Assembly: GCA_018713165.1 (NCBI GenBank)
Contig: DVFR01000038.1
Coordinates: 1 to 42,680 of the forward strand
DNA length: 42,680 bases
Direction of reading: 5' to 3'
Source of the DNA: Candidatus Coproplasma stercoravium
Lineage (GTDB): Bacteria; Bacillota; Clostridia; Christensenellales; Borkfalkiaceae
Notes under the pieces: generated by a model
The model's database searches: none
Told to the model about the DNA's origin: nothing
The model's input: only the letters and a program-made list of their open reading frames with translations
Made by a program: the position numbers and the translations under genes
Shown here: positions 14,795 through 23,337 of the stretch, piece by piece
How the letters are laid out: every line of letters starts with the position of its first letter
How positions within the stretch are numbered: the first letter of the stretch is position 1

Positions 14795-14959
14795 TCACGA
14801 AATTTTTCGTGCGCGGCTCGCGCGAAAAATTTGTGAATAAGTTCAAATTTATTAAAGCCGAGGAAGTACAAGGCTGAATTTAGTTCAGCCGTTAAGTACT
14901 TCCACGACAAAATAAAATATCACGGCAAAGATTTTTGCTTTGCAAAAAGATTTGCGTGA
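14795..14959 (+). repeat. Two TCACG palindromes flanking module M4, before the msmX-like gene
   Basis: A 42-bp TCACG...GTGA palindrome (14795-14836), module M4 (14862-14903, outer stem GGAAGTAC/GTACTTCC, inner stem GGCTGAA/TTCAGCC) and a 40-bp palindrome (14920-14959). The last ends 25 nt before the ATPase start. With the 113-bp repeat and the element at 14615 it fills nearly all of the 627-bp gap 14358-14984; about 14491-14614 shows nothing clear. Confidence 0.75.
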
Positions 14960-14984
14960 ACATATTTCTTAGGGGAAAATAATA

Positions 14985-16100
14985 ATGTCACATCTCATCT
15001 TAAAAGACGTAAACAAAGTTTATCCGAACGGCTTCCACGCCGTTCACGACTTCAACCTCGAAATCAACGACGGCGAGTTCATCTGCCTCGTAGGTTCCTC
15101 GGGTTGCGGTAAATCGACCACGCTCCGTATGATTGCGGGACTCGAAGAAATTTCTTCGGGCGAGTTCTACATCGACGGAAAGCTTGCCAACCAGATGTCC
15201 TCCAAGGAGAGGGGAATCGCGATGGTATTCCAGTCGTACGCGCTCTATCCTCACCTTACCGTGTACGAAAATCTCGCTTTCGGTCTTATGCTCGAAGGCA
15301 TCGACGCCGACATAATCGAGGAAAAAGTTCAGGCAACCGCAAAGATACTCGGCCTTACCGACTATCTCGAAAGGTTCCCCCGCCAGCTCTCCGGCGGTCA
15401 GCAGCAGCGTGTCGCGGTAGGCCGCGCGCTCATCCGTAAGGTTAACATCTTCCTCATGGACGAACCTCTCTCCAACCTCGACGCAAAGCAGCGCGTTACC
15501 ATGCGTTCGGAGATAAAGCAGATTCACCGCGGCATCGGCGCCACGACCATCTACGTAACCCACGACCAGACGGAAGCTATGACCATGTCGGACAGGATTG
15601 TCGTTATGAAGCTGGGCGTTATCCAGCAGGTAGGCACGCCGTTCGAGCTCTATTTCTATCCCCGCAACCTCTTCGTTGCAGGCTTCATAGGCGAGCCTCC
15701 CATGAACTTCTTAAACGGCAAGGTCGTAAACGGCAAGCTCGTTCTCGAAGAAGATGAGGAGAATACTCTCGACATAAGCCCCATAGTAAAAGACGTTGCC
15801 TCGCTCGAGGGCAGGGAAGTCGTATTCGCGTTCAGGCCCGAAGGCATCGAGCTCGTAAAAGAGGGCGCAAAGACTTCCGCGGGCTATGAATTCGAGTCCG
15901 ACGTAGAGCTTACCGAGCTCCTCGGCGACGTTACCAACGTATATGCCACGATAGACGGCAAGAACGTAATATTAAAAGTTAACCCTCACGATACGCCCGC
16001 AAGGGGTTCGGAGTGCAAATTCGTCGTGCCCTTCAAGAGCGCGTACATCTACGACAAAGAGACCGAACTTGCAGTCGAATCCGACGTCGTAAGGCAATAA
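14985..16100 (+). CDS. MsmX/UgpC-type ABC transporter ATPase
   Basis: Cytoplasmic ATP-binding subunit (371 residues) that powers sugar importers of the CUT1 class. Walker A GSSGCGKST is at 37-45, the ABC signature LSGGQ at 135-139, Walker B IFLMDEP at 155-161, and a C-terminal TOBE-like regulatory region begins near residue 235. No permease or binding protein adjoins it; it stands alone between kduI and uxaB, as msmX-type genes often do because one ATPase serves several importers. It might energise the permeases at 24.4-26.4 kb, although those have their own candidate ATPase at 30661. Expression from the uronate region suggests a role in pectin-fragment uptake. Confidence 0.9.
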   Translation: MSHLILKDVNKVYPNGFHAVHDFNLEINDGEFICLVGSSGCGKSTTLRMIAGLEEISSGEFYIDGKLANQMSSKERGIAMVFQSYALYPHLTVYENLAFGLMLEGIDADIIEEKVQATAKILGLTDYLERFPRQLSGGQQQRVAVGRALIRKVNIFLMDEPLSNLDAKQRVTMRSEIKQIHRGIGATTIYVTHDQTEAMTMSDRIVVMKLGVIQQVGTPFELYFYPRNLFVAGFIGEPPMNFLNGKVVNGKLVLEEDEENTLDISPIVKDVASLEGREVVFAFRPEGIELVKEGAKTSAGYEFESDVELTELLGDVTNVYATIDGKNVILKVNPHDTPARGSECKFVVPFKSAYIYDKETELAVESDVVRQ

Positions 16101-16317
16101 AGTTTGGCCTTGCAGGCTTTCCGCGCACAGATTTTTGCGGCGGAGCGTCTTGTTTGCAGATTTGGTTAAACGGCGGAGTAAGTTTATCGCGCAAAGCGGG
16201 CGCAGGCTTCCTCCGCTTTGGGTTGCAATAAAATTGCCCCGCACATATGCCTTAACTATTTGAAAATTTTAAATTATACATAATAATAAATATAGCTTTT
16301 CGAGGTGTTTTAAATTT

Positions 16318-17766
16318 ATGGAACAGCTTAGCAAAAAAATTCACAACAAGCCCGAAAGAAAGATAAAGATTATGCAGTTCGGCGAGGGCAATTTCCTCCG
16401 CGCGTTCATCGAATGGATACTGCAGGATTTGAACGACAAGGGCGCAATCGACGCGAACGTGGTTGTCGTTCAGCCCATGCCCCTCGGCAGGGTGAAAGAA
16501 CTTGCCGCGCAGGACGGGCTCTATACCGTGCGCCTTGAGGGCATCGACAAGGGCGAGAGGGTTAAAAAGAGCGAAATCATCGACGTTATAGGCGATTGCG
16601 TAAATCCTTTTACCGATTACGAAAAATTCCTCCGCTACGGCGAGAGCGAAGATTTGCAGATAATAATCTCAAACACTACGGAGGCCGGCATCGCGCTCGA
16701 CACGACCGATACCGACTTCACCGTGTGCCCCAAATCCTTCCCCGGCAAACTCCTCGCGCTTTTAAAGCGCAGGTACGACAAGTTCGGCGGCGCGCCGGAT
16801 AAGGGGCTTGCGATAGTTCCCTGCGAACTTATCGACAACAACGGCGACGAGCTCTACAGGGTACTCACCGAGCTCGCCAAAGTAAACAACATGGACGAGA
16901 AGTTCATCAAGTGGATGCAGACGGCAAACCACTTTACGTCCACGCTCGTAGACCGCATAGTTCCCGGCTATCCCAAGGCCGAAATCCCCGCGATTCAGGA
17001 AGAGACGGGCTACATCGACAACAACGTCGTAAAGGGCGAAATTTTCCACCTCTGGGTATTAAAGAAGGAGCCCTTCGTTCAGAAGGTTCTCCCCGCAGAT
17101 TCCACGGGGCTCAACGTTATCTTCGCCGACGACATCAAACCCTACAAACAGCGCAAGGTTAAAATACTCAACGGTTCGCACACCGCGCTCGTTCCCGTAT
17201 CATACCTGTGCGGCATAGACACCGTCGGCGAATCGATGGCAGACCCCACGATAGGCAAATACGTGCGCGATTTCATCTTCGACGAAGTAAATCCCACCAT
17301 CGACCTGCCCCAGGACCAGATGACGGCGTTTGCGAACAGCGTTATCGAGCGCTACCAGAACCCGTTCATCAGACACGAGCTCATGTCTATCGCGCTCAAC
17401 TCGACGACCAAATTCAAGACGAGGCTTCTGCCCACCCTCTTAGACTATGTGCGCATATTCGGCAAACTTCCCGAGCACCTTATATTCTCGTTCGCGGCCA
17501 TAATCGAATTCCACAAGGGCAAGAGGGGCGACCAGGAAATCGCGCTCAAAGACGACCCCAACTATCTCGCATTCTGGCACAGGCTGTGGGCTGATTTCGA
17601 CGGCGATTACCTCGCGATGGCGAAAAAAGTTCTCGCATGGGACGAGGCATGGGATATGGACATGAACACCATTCATCCCGATATCGCCGCAAAGGTTGCC
17701 GAAAGACTCGAGGATATGGACAAGAACGGCATGAGGTCTGCCGTAGAAAGGTTTGTAAATGGCTAA
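16318..17766 (+). CDS. uxaB: UxaB, tagaturonate reductase (altronate oxidoreductase)
   Basis: NAD-dependent polyol dehydrogenase family enzyme of 482 residues that reduces D-tagaturonate to D-altronate, step two of galacturonate breakdown. The N-terminal nucleotide fold begins with the family-specific QFGEGNFLRAF (about residues 20-30), and the C-terminal half has KILNGSHTALVP (about 281-292), which carries the catalytic Lys region and conserved Asn and His. Length matches E. coli UxaB (483). A GAGGTG site precedes the ATG by about 10 nt. The last 8 bp overlap uxaA, so they are translated together. Fructuronate reductase (UxuB) is the main alternative, but the FGEGNFLRAF form and the uxaA/uxaC neighbours favour UxaB. 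Confidence 0.92.
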   Translation: MEQLSKKIHNKPERKIKIMQFGEGNFLRAFIEWILQDLNDKGAIDANVVVVQPMPLGRVKELAAQDGLYTVRLEGIDKGERVKKSEIIDVIGDCVNPFTDYEKFLRYGESEDLQIIISNTTEAGIALDTTDTDFTVCPKSFPGKLLALLKRRYDKFGGAPDKGLAIVPCELIDNNGDELYRVLTELAKVNNMDEKFIKWMQTANHFTSTLVDRIVPGYPKAEIPAIQEETGYIDNNVVKGEIFHLWVLKKEPFVQKVLPADSTGLNVIFADDIKPYKQRKVKILNGSHTALVPVSYLCGIDTVGESMADPTIGKYVRDFIFDEVNPTIDLPQDQMTAFANSVIERYQNPFIRHELMSIALNSTTKFKTRLLPTLLDYVRIFGKLPEHLIFSFAAIIEFHKGKRGDQEIALKDDPNYLAFWHRLWADFDGDYLAMAKKVLAWDEAWDMDMNTIHPDIAAKVAERLEDMDKNGMRSAVERFVNG

Positions 17767-19231
17767 GTCAACTATAATCATAAATAAGCTCGACAACGTC
17801 GCCGTTGCGCTCCGCGATTTGAAGAAGGGCGAAGTGCACGAGGGCGTGACCCTCAGCGAGGACATCACCAAGGGTCACAAATTTGCCCTGCGCGACATTA
17901 AGAAGGGCGAAGAAGTAATAAAATACGGTTCAAGCATAGCTTATGCCACCGCCGATATCCCCGCAGGCTGCCACGTGCATACGCACAACGTGCACACCAA
18001 CCTTTCGGAGAACCTCGAATATACCTATAATAAGGTGGAGTGCCCCGTAAAAAAGGTTACCCCTCGCAAGGTAAAGGTTTATGAAAGGGAAAACGGCGAC
18101 GTCGGCATACGCAACGAGCTGTGGATAATTCCCACCGTCGGCTGCGTAAACGGACAGGCTAAGCTGATTGCAGATACTTTCAAGGAAAAATACGGAACCG
18201 GGGGCTTCGACGGAATATTCGTATTCACGCACCCCTACGGCTGCTCGCAGCTCGGCGACGACCACGAGCGCACCAAACTGATACTCCAGAAGATGGTGCG
18301 CCATCCCAACGCGGGCGGCGTGCTCGTGATTGGCCTCGGCTGCGAAAACAACCAGATGGGGCCCTTTAAAGAGGGGCTCGGGCCCGTTGACGAAAACCGC
18401 GTAAAATTCCTCATCTGCCAGGACGAAACCGACGAAATAGAGGCGGGCGTTAAGCTCGTAAAGCAGATTGCCGACGTGATAAAGAACGACAAGAGGGTGG
18501 AAAAGGATATGTCCTGCCTCAAAGTCGGCTTAAAGTGCGGCGGAAGCGACGGGCTTTCGGGCATCACCGCCAACCCGCTCGTCGGCCTTTTCAGCGACTA
18601 TATCGTCGCCTGCGGCGGCACGACCGTGCTCACCGAGGTTCCCGAGATGTTCGGCGCCGAGCAGAAGCTCATGAACAGGGCCAAGGACGAGGCGACCTTT
18701 GAAAAGGTTGTAAAACTTATAAACGATTTCAAGGATTATTTCAGGCGCAACGGTCAGGTTGTGTACGAAAATCCTTCGCCCGGCAACAAGGCGGGCGGCA
18801 TAACCACGCTCGAGGATAAATCTCTCGGCTGCACGCAGAAGTCGGGTTCCTCCGCAGTTCAGGACGTCGTTTTCGACGACGGCTACGTTACGGCAAAGGG
18901 GCTCAATCTCTTAAACGGCCCCGGCAACGACATGGTCGCCGTAACCAACCTGGGCGCTGCGGGCTGCCACCTCGTGCTGTTCACCACGGGCAGGGGTACG
19001 CCCTTCGGCGGCTTCGTGCCCACGCTCAAAATTGCGACGAACAACGAGCTCGCCGCCAAAAAGTCCAACTGGATTGACTTCAACGCGGGCGCCGTTCTGG
19101 ATACCGACTTCGATACCCAGCTCGAAAAGCTGATTGACCTCGTGGTTGATATCGTAGACGGAAAGCCTACCAAAAACGAGCTCAACAATACCCGCGAACT
19201 TGCTATTTTCAAAACAGGAGTTACGTTATAA
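17759..19231 (+). CDS. uxaA: UxaA, altronate dehydratase
   Basis: Iron-dependent hydro-lyase of 490 residues that dehydrates D-altronate to 2-keto-3-deoxygluconate. Residues ~1-95 form the SAF domain (DNVAVALRDLKKGE, then CHVHTHNVHTN) and the rest is the UxaA/GarD catalytic domain, with RNELWIIPTVGCVN, THPYGCSQLG, GLGCENNQ, KCGGSDG and CHLVLFTTGRGTP motifs holding conserved Cys and His residues. Full length for the family (E. coli 495). It overlaps uxaB by 8 bp and its stop overlaps the uxaC start (TAATG), so the three genes form one tightly coupled operon. Confidence 0.94.
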   Translation: MAKSTIIINKLDNVAVALRDLKKGEVHEGVTLSEDITKGHKFALRDIKKGEEVIKYGSSIAYATADIPAGCHVHTHNVHTNLSENLEYTYNKVECPVKKVTPRKVKVYERENGDVGIRNELWIIPTVGCVNGQAKLIADTFKEKYGTGGFDGIFVFTHPYGCSQLGDDHERTKLILQKMVRHPNAGGVLVIGLGCENNQMGPFKEGLGPVDENRVKFLICQDETDEIEAGVKLVKQIADVIKNDKRVEKDMSCLKVGLKCGGSDGLSGITANPLVGLFSDYIVACGGTTVLTEVPEMFGAEQKLMNRAKDEATFEKVVKLINDFKDYFRRNGQVVYENPSPGNKAGGITTLEDKSLGCTQKSGSSAVQDVVFDDGYVTAKGLNLLNGPGNDMVAVTNLGAAGCHLVLFTTGRGTPFGGFVPTLKIATNNELAAKKSNWIDFNAGAVLDTDFDTQLEKLIDLVVDIVDGKPTKNELNNTRELAIFKTGVTL

Positions 19232-20649
19232 TGAAAGATTTTATGGACAAAGATTTTCTCTTGGAAACCGAAACTGCGAGAAAACTGTATCACGAGCATG
19301 CCGAAGACATGCCCATAATCGACTATCACTGCCACCTTCCCCCGAAGGAAATTTACGAAGATAAAAAGTTCCGCAACCTCACCGAAGTATGGCTCGGCGC
19401 AGGCGACAGGTACGGCGACCACTACAAGTGGCGCGCCCTCCGCGCAAGGGGATACGAGGAAGATTCCATCTCAGGGCCCGACGACGATTACAAGAAATAT
19501 ATGCAGTTTGTCGAGTCTATGCCATATTTTGTTGGTAATCCGCTCTATACCTGGTCTCATCTCGAGATGCAGCGCTATTTCGGCATAAAGGACGTAATCT
19601 GTCCCGCAAACGCCGAAAAGATATGGAAAGAGGCGAACAAAAAGCTCGAAACTTTAACCGCGCGCGAGATGATGTATAAATTCAACGTAAAAACGGTATG
19701 CACCACCGACGACCCCGTAGACAGCCTCGAGTGGCACAAGAAGATGGCGGAGGACAAGACCTTAAAGGTAAAGGTTCGCCCCGCTTTCCGTCCCGACAAG
19801 GCGATAAACGTAGAGCTCTCGTGGTTCGCTTCCTGGGTAAACCAGCTCGCGTCCGTATGGGGCAAGCCCATAACCACGCTCGAGGAGCTGTGCAACGCCC
19901 TTGCGGACAGGATTGATTTCTTCCACTCCATGGGCGCGCGCGTATCCGACCACGCTCTCGACGTCGTTCACTACGCTCCCGCAACCTACGAAGAGGCTAA
20001 CGCCGTATTCTTAAAGAGCATGAAGAGCGAGCATGTCACCGAAGAGGAGCAGGACAAGTATAAGGGCTACATACTCGTGTTCCTCGGCAAGCAGTACGTA
20101 AAGCACGGCTGGGTACAGCAGTACCACATCGGCGCGCTCAGGAACAACTCTAAAACCATGCTCGAAAAGATTGGCCCCGACACCGGTTTCGACGCGATAG
20201 AGGACGCCGTTTACATGGAGAAGCTTTCGGCTCTTCTCGGCGCGCTCGACATGGCCGACGCCCTTCCCAAAACCATACTTTACTGCCTCAACCCGCGCGA
20301 CAACTATGCGCTCACCGTTCTTGCCGGATGCTTCCAGAAAGAGGGCATGAAAAACCGCGTACAGGTCGGCACCGCATGGTGGTTCCTCGACCAGATTGAC
20401 GGCATGAAGCAGAATCTGGAGACGCTCATGCAGGTAGCGCTTGTGGCGCAGTCCGTCGGCATGCTTACCGACAGCCGCTCCTTCCTTTCCTATCCCCGTC
20501 ACGAGCTGTACAGAAGATTGCTCTGCAACATGCTCGGCAACCTTGTGGAAAAAGGTCTGTATCCCGCTTCCGAGCTCAAAACTCTCGGCAAGATAGTGGA
20601 GGATGTTTGCTACAATAACGCCGAAGAATATTTCGGATTCAAAGACTAA
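19231..20649 (+). CDS. uxaC: UxaC, uronate (galacturonate/glucuronate) isomerase
   Basis: Amidohydrolase-superfamily isomerase of 472 residues (E. coli 470) that interconverts D-galacturonate and D-tagaturonate, and D-glucuronate and D-fructuronate. The metal-binding HCH motif is His33 and His35 in IIDYHCHLPP; further conserved parts are CTTDDP (about 152-157), RPAFRPDK (about 181-188) and GTAWWFLDQ (about 382-390). It is the last gene of the uxaBAC operon and is followed after 19 nt by the third 113-bp repeat and then a terminator at 20846-20877. Family assignment is certain from length and motifs. Confidence 0.95.
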   Translation: MKDFMDKDFLLETETARKLYHEHAEDMPIIDYHCHLPPKEIYEDKKFRNLTEVWLGAGDRYGDHYKWRALRARGYEEDSISGPDDDYKKYMQFVESMPYFVGNPLYTWSHLEMQRYFGIKDVICPANAEKIWKEANKKLETLTAREMMYKFNVKTVCTTDDPVDSLEWHKKMAEDKTLKVKVRPAFRPDKAINVELSWFASWVNQLASVWGKPITTLEELCNALADRIDFFHSMGARVSDHALDVVHYAPATYEEANAVFLKSMKSEHVTEEEQDKYKGYILVFLGKQYVKHGWVQQYHIGALRNNSKTMLEKIGPDTGFDAIEDAVYMEKLSALLGALDMADALPKTILYCLNPRDNYALTVLAGCFQKEGMKNRVQVGTAWWFLDQIDGMKQNLETLMQVALVAQSVGMLTDSRSFLSYPRHELYRRLLCNMLGNLVEKGLYPASELKTLGKIVEDVCYNNAEEYFGFKD

Positions 20650-20667
20650 GTAATTGCTCCGCCAAAC

Positions 20668-20780
20668 TTCATATATACTTCGCATAGCGTTGTTGCGCTT
20701 ACGGGTGTGTTCAGTCATGTACGTCTGTGTACACTCCTTCACACCTTCCGCGCGCGCCGCGCTCTGCTCGTATCTATGAA
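20668..20780 (+). repeat. 113-bp structured repeat, copy 3 (after uxaC)
   Basis: Exactly as long as copies 1 and 2, and begins 19 nt after the uxaC stop. The outer stem is changed in both arms (CTTCATATATAC with GTATCTATGAAG) and an inner GGTGTG is matched by CACACC. After it, GTTATTACAGGCA occurs twice (near 20781 and 20814) as a short tandem repeat. Confidence 0.85.
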
Positions 20781-20845
20781 GTTATTACAGGCAAGGTAAT
20801 TCGTGTCTGTGAAGTTATTACAGGCAGGTACAATAAGGTAAAATT

Positions 20846-20877
20846 AAATGCGCCCGCAGATTTCTGCGGGCGCATTT
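20846..20877 (+). terminator. Terminator of the uxa operon
   Basis: A 15-bp stem (20846-20860 with 20863-20877) with a 2-nt centre, AAA on the left and TTT on the right. From 20886 to 20998 the remaining gap has two copies of the TGCGGGGCAATT-type motif. Confidence 0.8.
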
Positions 20878-21025
20878 ATCATTCGTTGCATATGTGCGTG
20901 GCAATTTAAATTGTGCGGTAGATATGCGCGATTTCATTTTAATTCAATAACAGTGCAGAAAAAACGATATTTGCGGCATATGTGCGGGGCAATTCAAAAA
21001 TTTTTCGTTCTGCGAAAAAACGGGG

Positions 21026-21054
21026 TTGACTTAACGGCAAAAGAAATATAAAAT
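21026..21054 (+). promoter_or_regulatory. Promoter of the YitT gene, implying a leaderless mRNA
   Basis: TTGACT (21026-21031), a 17-nt spacer and TAAAAT (21049-21054). The expected transcription start near 21061 is only about 2 nt before the ATG at 21063, and no Shine-Dalgarno sequence precedes it. Confidence 0.65.
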
Positions 21055-21062
21055 ATAGTCGT

Positions 21063-21989
21063 ATGGATAAGAGCAAAAGGGCAATTTTAAAAAATTATTT
21101 AAAGCGGTATGCCGTCATAACGGCAGGCTGCGTTCTGTACGCCGTCGGCGTCGTCGTGTTCCTTCAGGCGGGCGGGCTTGCGGGCGGCGGCGTCACGGGT
21201 ATCGCGCTGATTGTGAACGAGGTGTCGGGCTTTTCCACAGGTATCACGGCGTTCATTCTCAACGTCCCGCTCCTGCTGTGGGGCTGGAAGGTGTTCGGGC
21301 GCGACTTCTTTCTGTCTACGCTGTACGTGATTGCGCTCTCTTCGGCGCTCATGTGGCTTGCGGAGAGCATCTTTTTCGAATGGGTGCCCGGGTCGACGGG
21401 GGAGGAGCTGTTGCCTCTTACGAACGATTGGCTGATAAACGCCGTCACGGGCGGCGCGATATACGGGCTCGGCATGGGGCTCATATTCAGGTGCGGTTCG
21501 TCGTCGGGCGGGACGGACATTCCCATAAAAATTCTGCGCAAAAAATTCCGCCACATAAGTACGGGAATAATAACGATGGTCACCGACATCGTGATAGTCG
21601 CGTGTTCGGTGTTCGCCTACCGCGAAAATACGCTCGAGGTGCTCTTTTTCACCGTGCTGTCGCTCGTGGTATATACCGTCGTGTTCGACTGGGTGCTCTA
21701 CGGCGGCAATTCGGCAAAGATGGTGTTCGTCATCTCGGAGGAAGAGCCCGCAAACCGCATAAGCGCGCGCGTTCTCAAAGAGCTCGATGCGGGCGCGACG
21801 TTTGTCGACGGAAAGGGCGCTTATTCGGGCAACCTGAAAAAGGTGCTCCTGTGCGTGGTTAAACCCGTAGTATATCCGCGCCTTCGCGATATCGTCCGCG
21901 AGGAGGACAGGGAGGCGTTCATGATAGTTTCGTCCGCAAAGGAAATTTACGGCGAGGGCTATATATCGCCCGATTCCGACGAACTGTAA
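21063..21989 (+). CDS. YitT-family membrane protein
   Basis: Integral membrane protein of 308 residues in the YitT/DUF161 plus DUF2179 family, whose transport role is poorly defined. The N-terminal half has about five hydrophobic helices with the family's GGLAGGGVTGIALI and CGSSSGGTDI stretches (about residues 40-55 and 143-153). The last ~90 residues form the soluble DUF2179 domain (VFVISEE start, DAGATFVDGKGAYSG). The ATG at 21063 gives the usual family N-terminus, yet it has no ribosome site and lies just after the predicted transcription start. A terminator follows at 22139-22166. It is not obviously linked to pectin use. Confidence 0.9.
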   Translation: MDKSKRAILKNYLKRYAVITAGCVLYAVGVVVFLQAGGLAGGGVTGIALIVNEVSGFSTGITAFILNVPLLLWGWKVFGRDFFLSTLYVIALSSALMWLAESIFFEWVPGSTGEELLPLTNDWLINAVTGGAIYGLGMGLIFRCGSSSGGTDIPIKILRKKFRHISTGIITMVTDIVIVACSVFAYRENTLEVLFFTVLSLVVYTVVFDWVLYGGNSAKMVFVISEEEPANRISARVLKELDAGATFVDGKGAYSGNLKKVLLCVVKPVVYPRLRDIVREEDREAFMIVSSAKEIYGEGYISPDSDEL

Positions 21990-21994
21990 GCCGC

Positions 21995-22090
21995 GGTATT
22001 TGCGGCATATATGCGGGTCAATTTAAATCGGCCGCCATATATGCCAAATTTAATCGGGTGCCGTATATGCGTGGTTTAACGGTTTATATG
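21995..22090. repeat. Cluster of three degenerate TGCGGG-type motifs
   Basis: Three forms of the scattered motif (near 22003, 22035 and 22059), each with a CATATATGC or GTATATGC core, follow one another in the YitT 3' region, partly in inverted orientation. Confidence 0.5.
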
Positions 22091-22138
22091 ACCGTGCCGC
22101 AGGCGCCCCGTTTACCGCAAAAACATCGCATATACGCC

Positions 22139-22166
22139 AAAAGCCGCGCAAAACCGCGCGGCTTTT
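22139..22166. terminator. Convergent terminator between the YitT and pectinesterase genes
   Basis: An 11-bp stem (22139-22149 with 22156-22166) flanked by A on the left and T on the right can serve both the + strand YitT gene and the - strand pectinesterase gene. Confidence 0.75.
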
Positions 22167-22200
22167 TCAATTATTATATACTGCGGCGCAAAGAGAGGGG

Positions 22201-23166
22201 TTAAAACCCGAATTTCCCGCGCGTGCGCGCGCACATATTTATATAATCTTCCGCCTCGTCCCTGTCCAGTTTTTTGCACCAGTCCACGGGAGCGGGCTCT
22301 TCGGCGCATTCCAGCCCGTAATAGCCGAACCGCGCCGTTTTATAGCGGTAAGTGTCGTTCCACCTGTCGAAGAGCGCGGGTGCTATATGGCCGTCTGCGC
22401 GGCAGTTTATGAATACGCTCTTGCCGAAGTCGCGCCAGGGGCGCGCAAGGTACACGCTCTTTTCGGCGGCGCCGCCGCATACCAGGTCGCAGTCGTAAAA
22501 GCAGAAGCCGCGTTCCTGTTTCAGCGAGTGTGCGGGGGCGGCTATATAGCAGGCCTTGCGTTCGTCGCCAAGAGATACCAGGCGGCATTTTTCAAAATAC
22601 GCCTCGGCGCAGCCGAAGATGAAGTCTACGGTGCCGCATATCTCGCAGTTATTGAAATAGCAGAGCGAACTGCCCTCCATAAACAGCTCGTCGCGCGGCA
22701 TAAAGCCGTCGTAATACCCCTCGTCGGTTATTCCTGCGTAGCGCACCACTAAGTCGTCGGGGAAGGGCGCCATGAAAAGCGTGTCCTGTGTGGATAAAAG
22801 GCGCATATTTGCTGCCGAAAAGCTCTTTGCGTTTACCGAAAGCGCCACGCACTGGCCTACTTTTACGGGGTCGGTGTTGGTGTTCTCTATGGTAAAATTT
22901 TCAAGGCGCACGCCGTCGCCCGTGACGCATACGGTATATGTGCGGAAAGTGGTGTACTGCAGCCCGTCCGCGTGCGTTTTTCGGGCATAGTCGCCCCAGC
23001 GCACTATGGTGGAATCACGGTTTTCACCCACGAGTTTCACGCCGGGGCGCGAAATTTTTATCTTCTGTTCATACACGCCCGCCTTCAGGTATATGGTTGC
23101 GGGCGAGGACAGACCGTCGAGTATTTGCTGTATATTGTCGTCCGGAGTTACAGTTATAGTGTGCAT
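22201..23166 (-). CDS. Cytoplasmic pectin methylesterase (CE8)
   Basis: Removes methyl groups from methyl-esterified galacturonate chains, giving free acid and methanol. The 321-residue beta-helix protein has the CE8 active-site motifs: STQDTL (125-130, with Gln127 and Asp128), GTVDFIFG (178-185, with nucleophile-region Asp181) and LARPW (240-244, with Arg242). The frame is open a further 16 codons upstream, but the ATG at 23166 has AAGGAGG 5 nt before it and gives the natural protein start. There is no signal peptide, unlike secreted plant-pathogen enzymes, so it should act on imported oligomers. It is a single gene on the - strand, divergent from the transporter cluster. Confidence 0.92.
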   Translation of the reverse strand: MHTITVTPDDNIQQILDGLSSPATIYLKAGVYEQKIKISRPGVKLVGENRDSTIVRWGDYARKTHADGLQYTTFRTYTVCVTGDGVRLENFTIENTNTDPVKVGQCVALSVNAKSFSAANMRLLSTQDTLFMAPFPDDLVVRYAGITDEGYYDGFMPRDELFMEGSSLCYFNNCEICGTVDFIFGCAEAYFEKCRLVSLGDERKACYIAAPAHSLKQERGFCFYDCDLVCGGAAEKSVYLARPWRDFGKSVFINCRADGHIAPALFDRWNDTYRYKTARFGYYGLECAEEPAPVDWCKKLDRDEAEDYINMCARTRGKFGF

Positions 23167-23245
23167 AAAAACCTCCTTGCAGGGCGTAAAGCCCTCCGCA
23201 GAAGATTTTATCACAATTTTTTTTGTGAAACAATCAAAAAAGGTA

Positions 23246-23274
23246 TTGCATTTTAAAAAATGCTATGTTATAAT
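23246..23274 (+). promoter_or_regulatory. Promoter at the head of the transporter cluster
   Basis: TTGCAT (23246-23251), 17 nt and TATAAT (23269-23274), about 63 nt before the ATG at 23338. Confidence 0.7.
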
Positions 23275-23337
23275 GAGTAAGCTAAATGTGAAATTATAAC
23301 ATATTCTGCGGTATTATTTTGTTTACAATATTTAAAC

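Noticed and set aside
7030-14959. CRISPR array or riboswitch as explanation for the repeats
   Set aside because: Repeats are not regularly spaced, have no unique spacers and no cas genes are near. I do not recognise any known riboswitch, and composite II copy 1 faces the 3' end of a convergent gene, so a leader role cannot hold for all copies.
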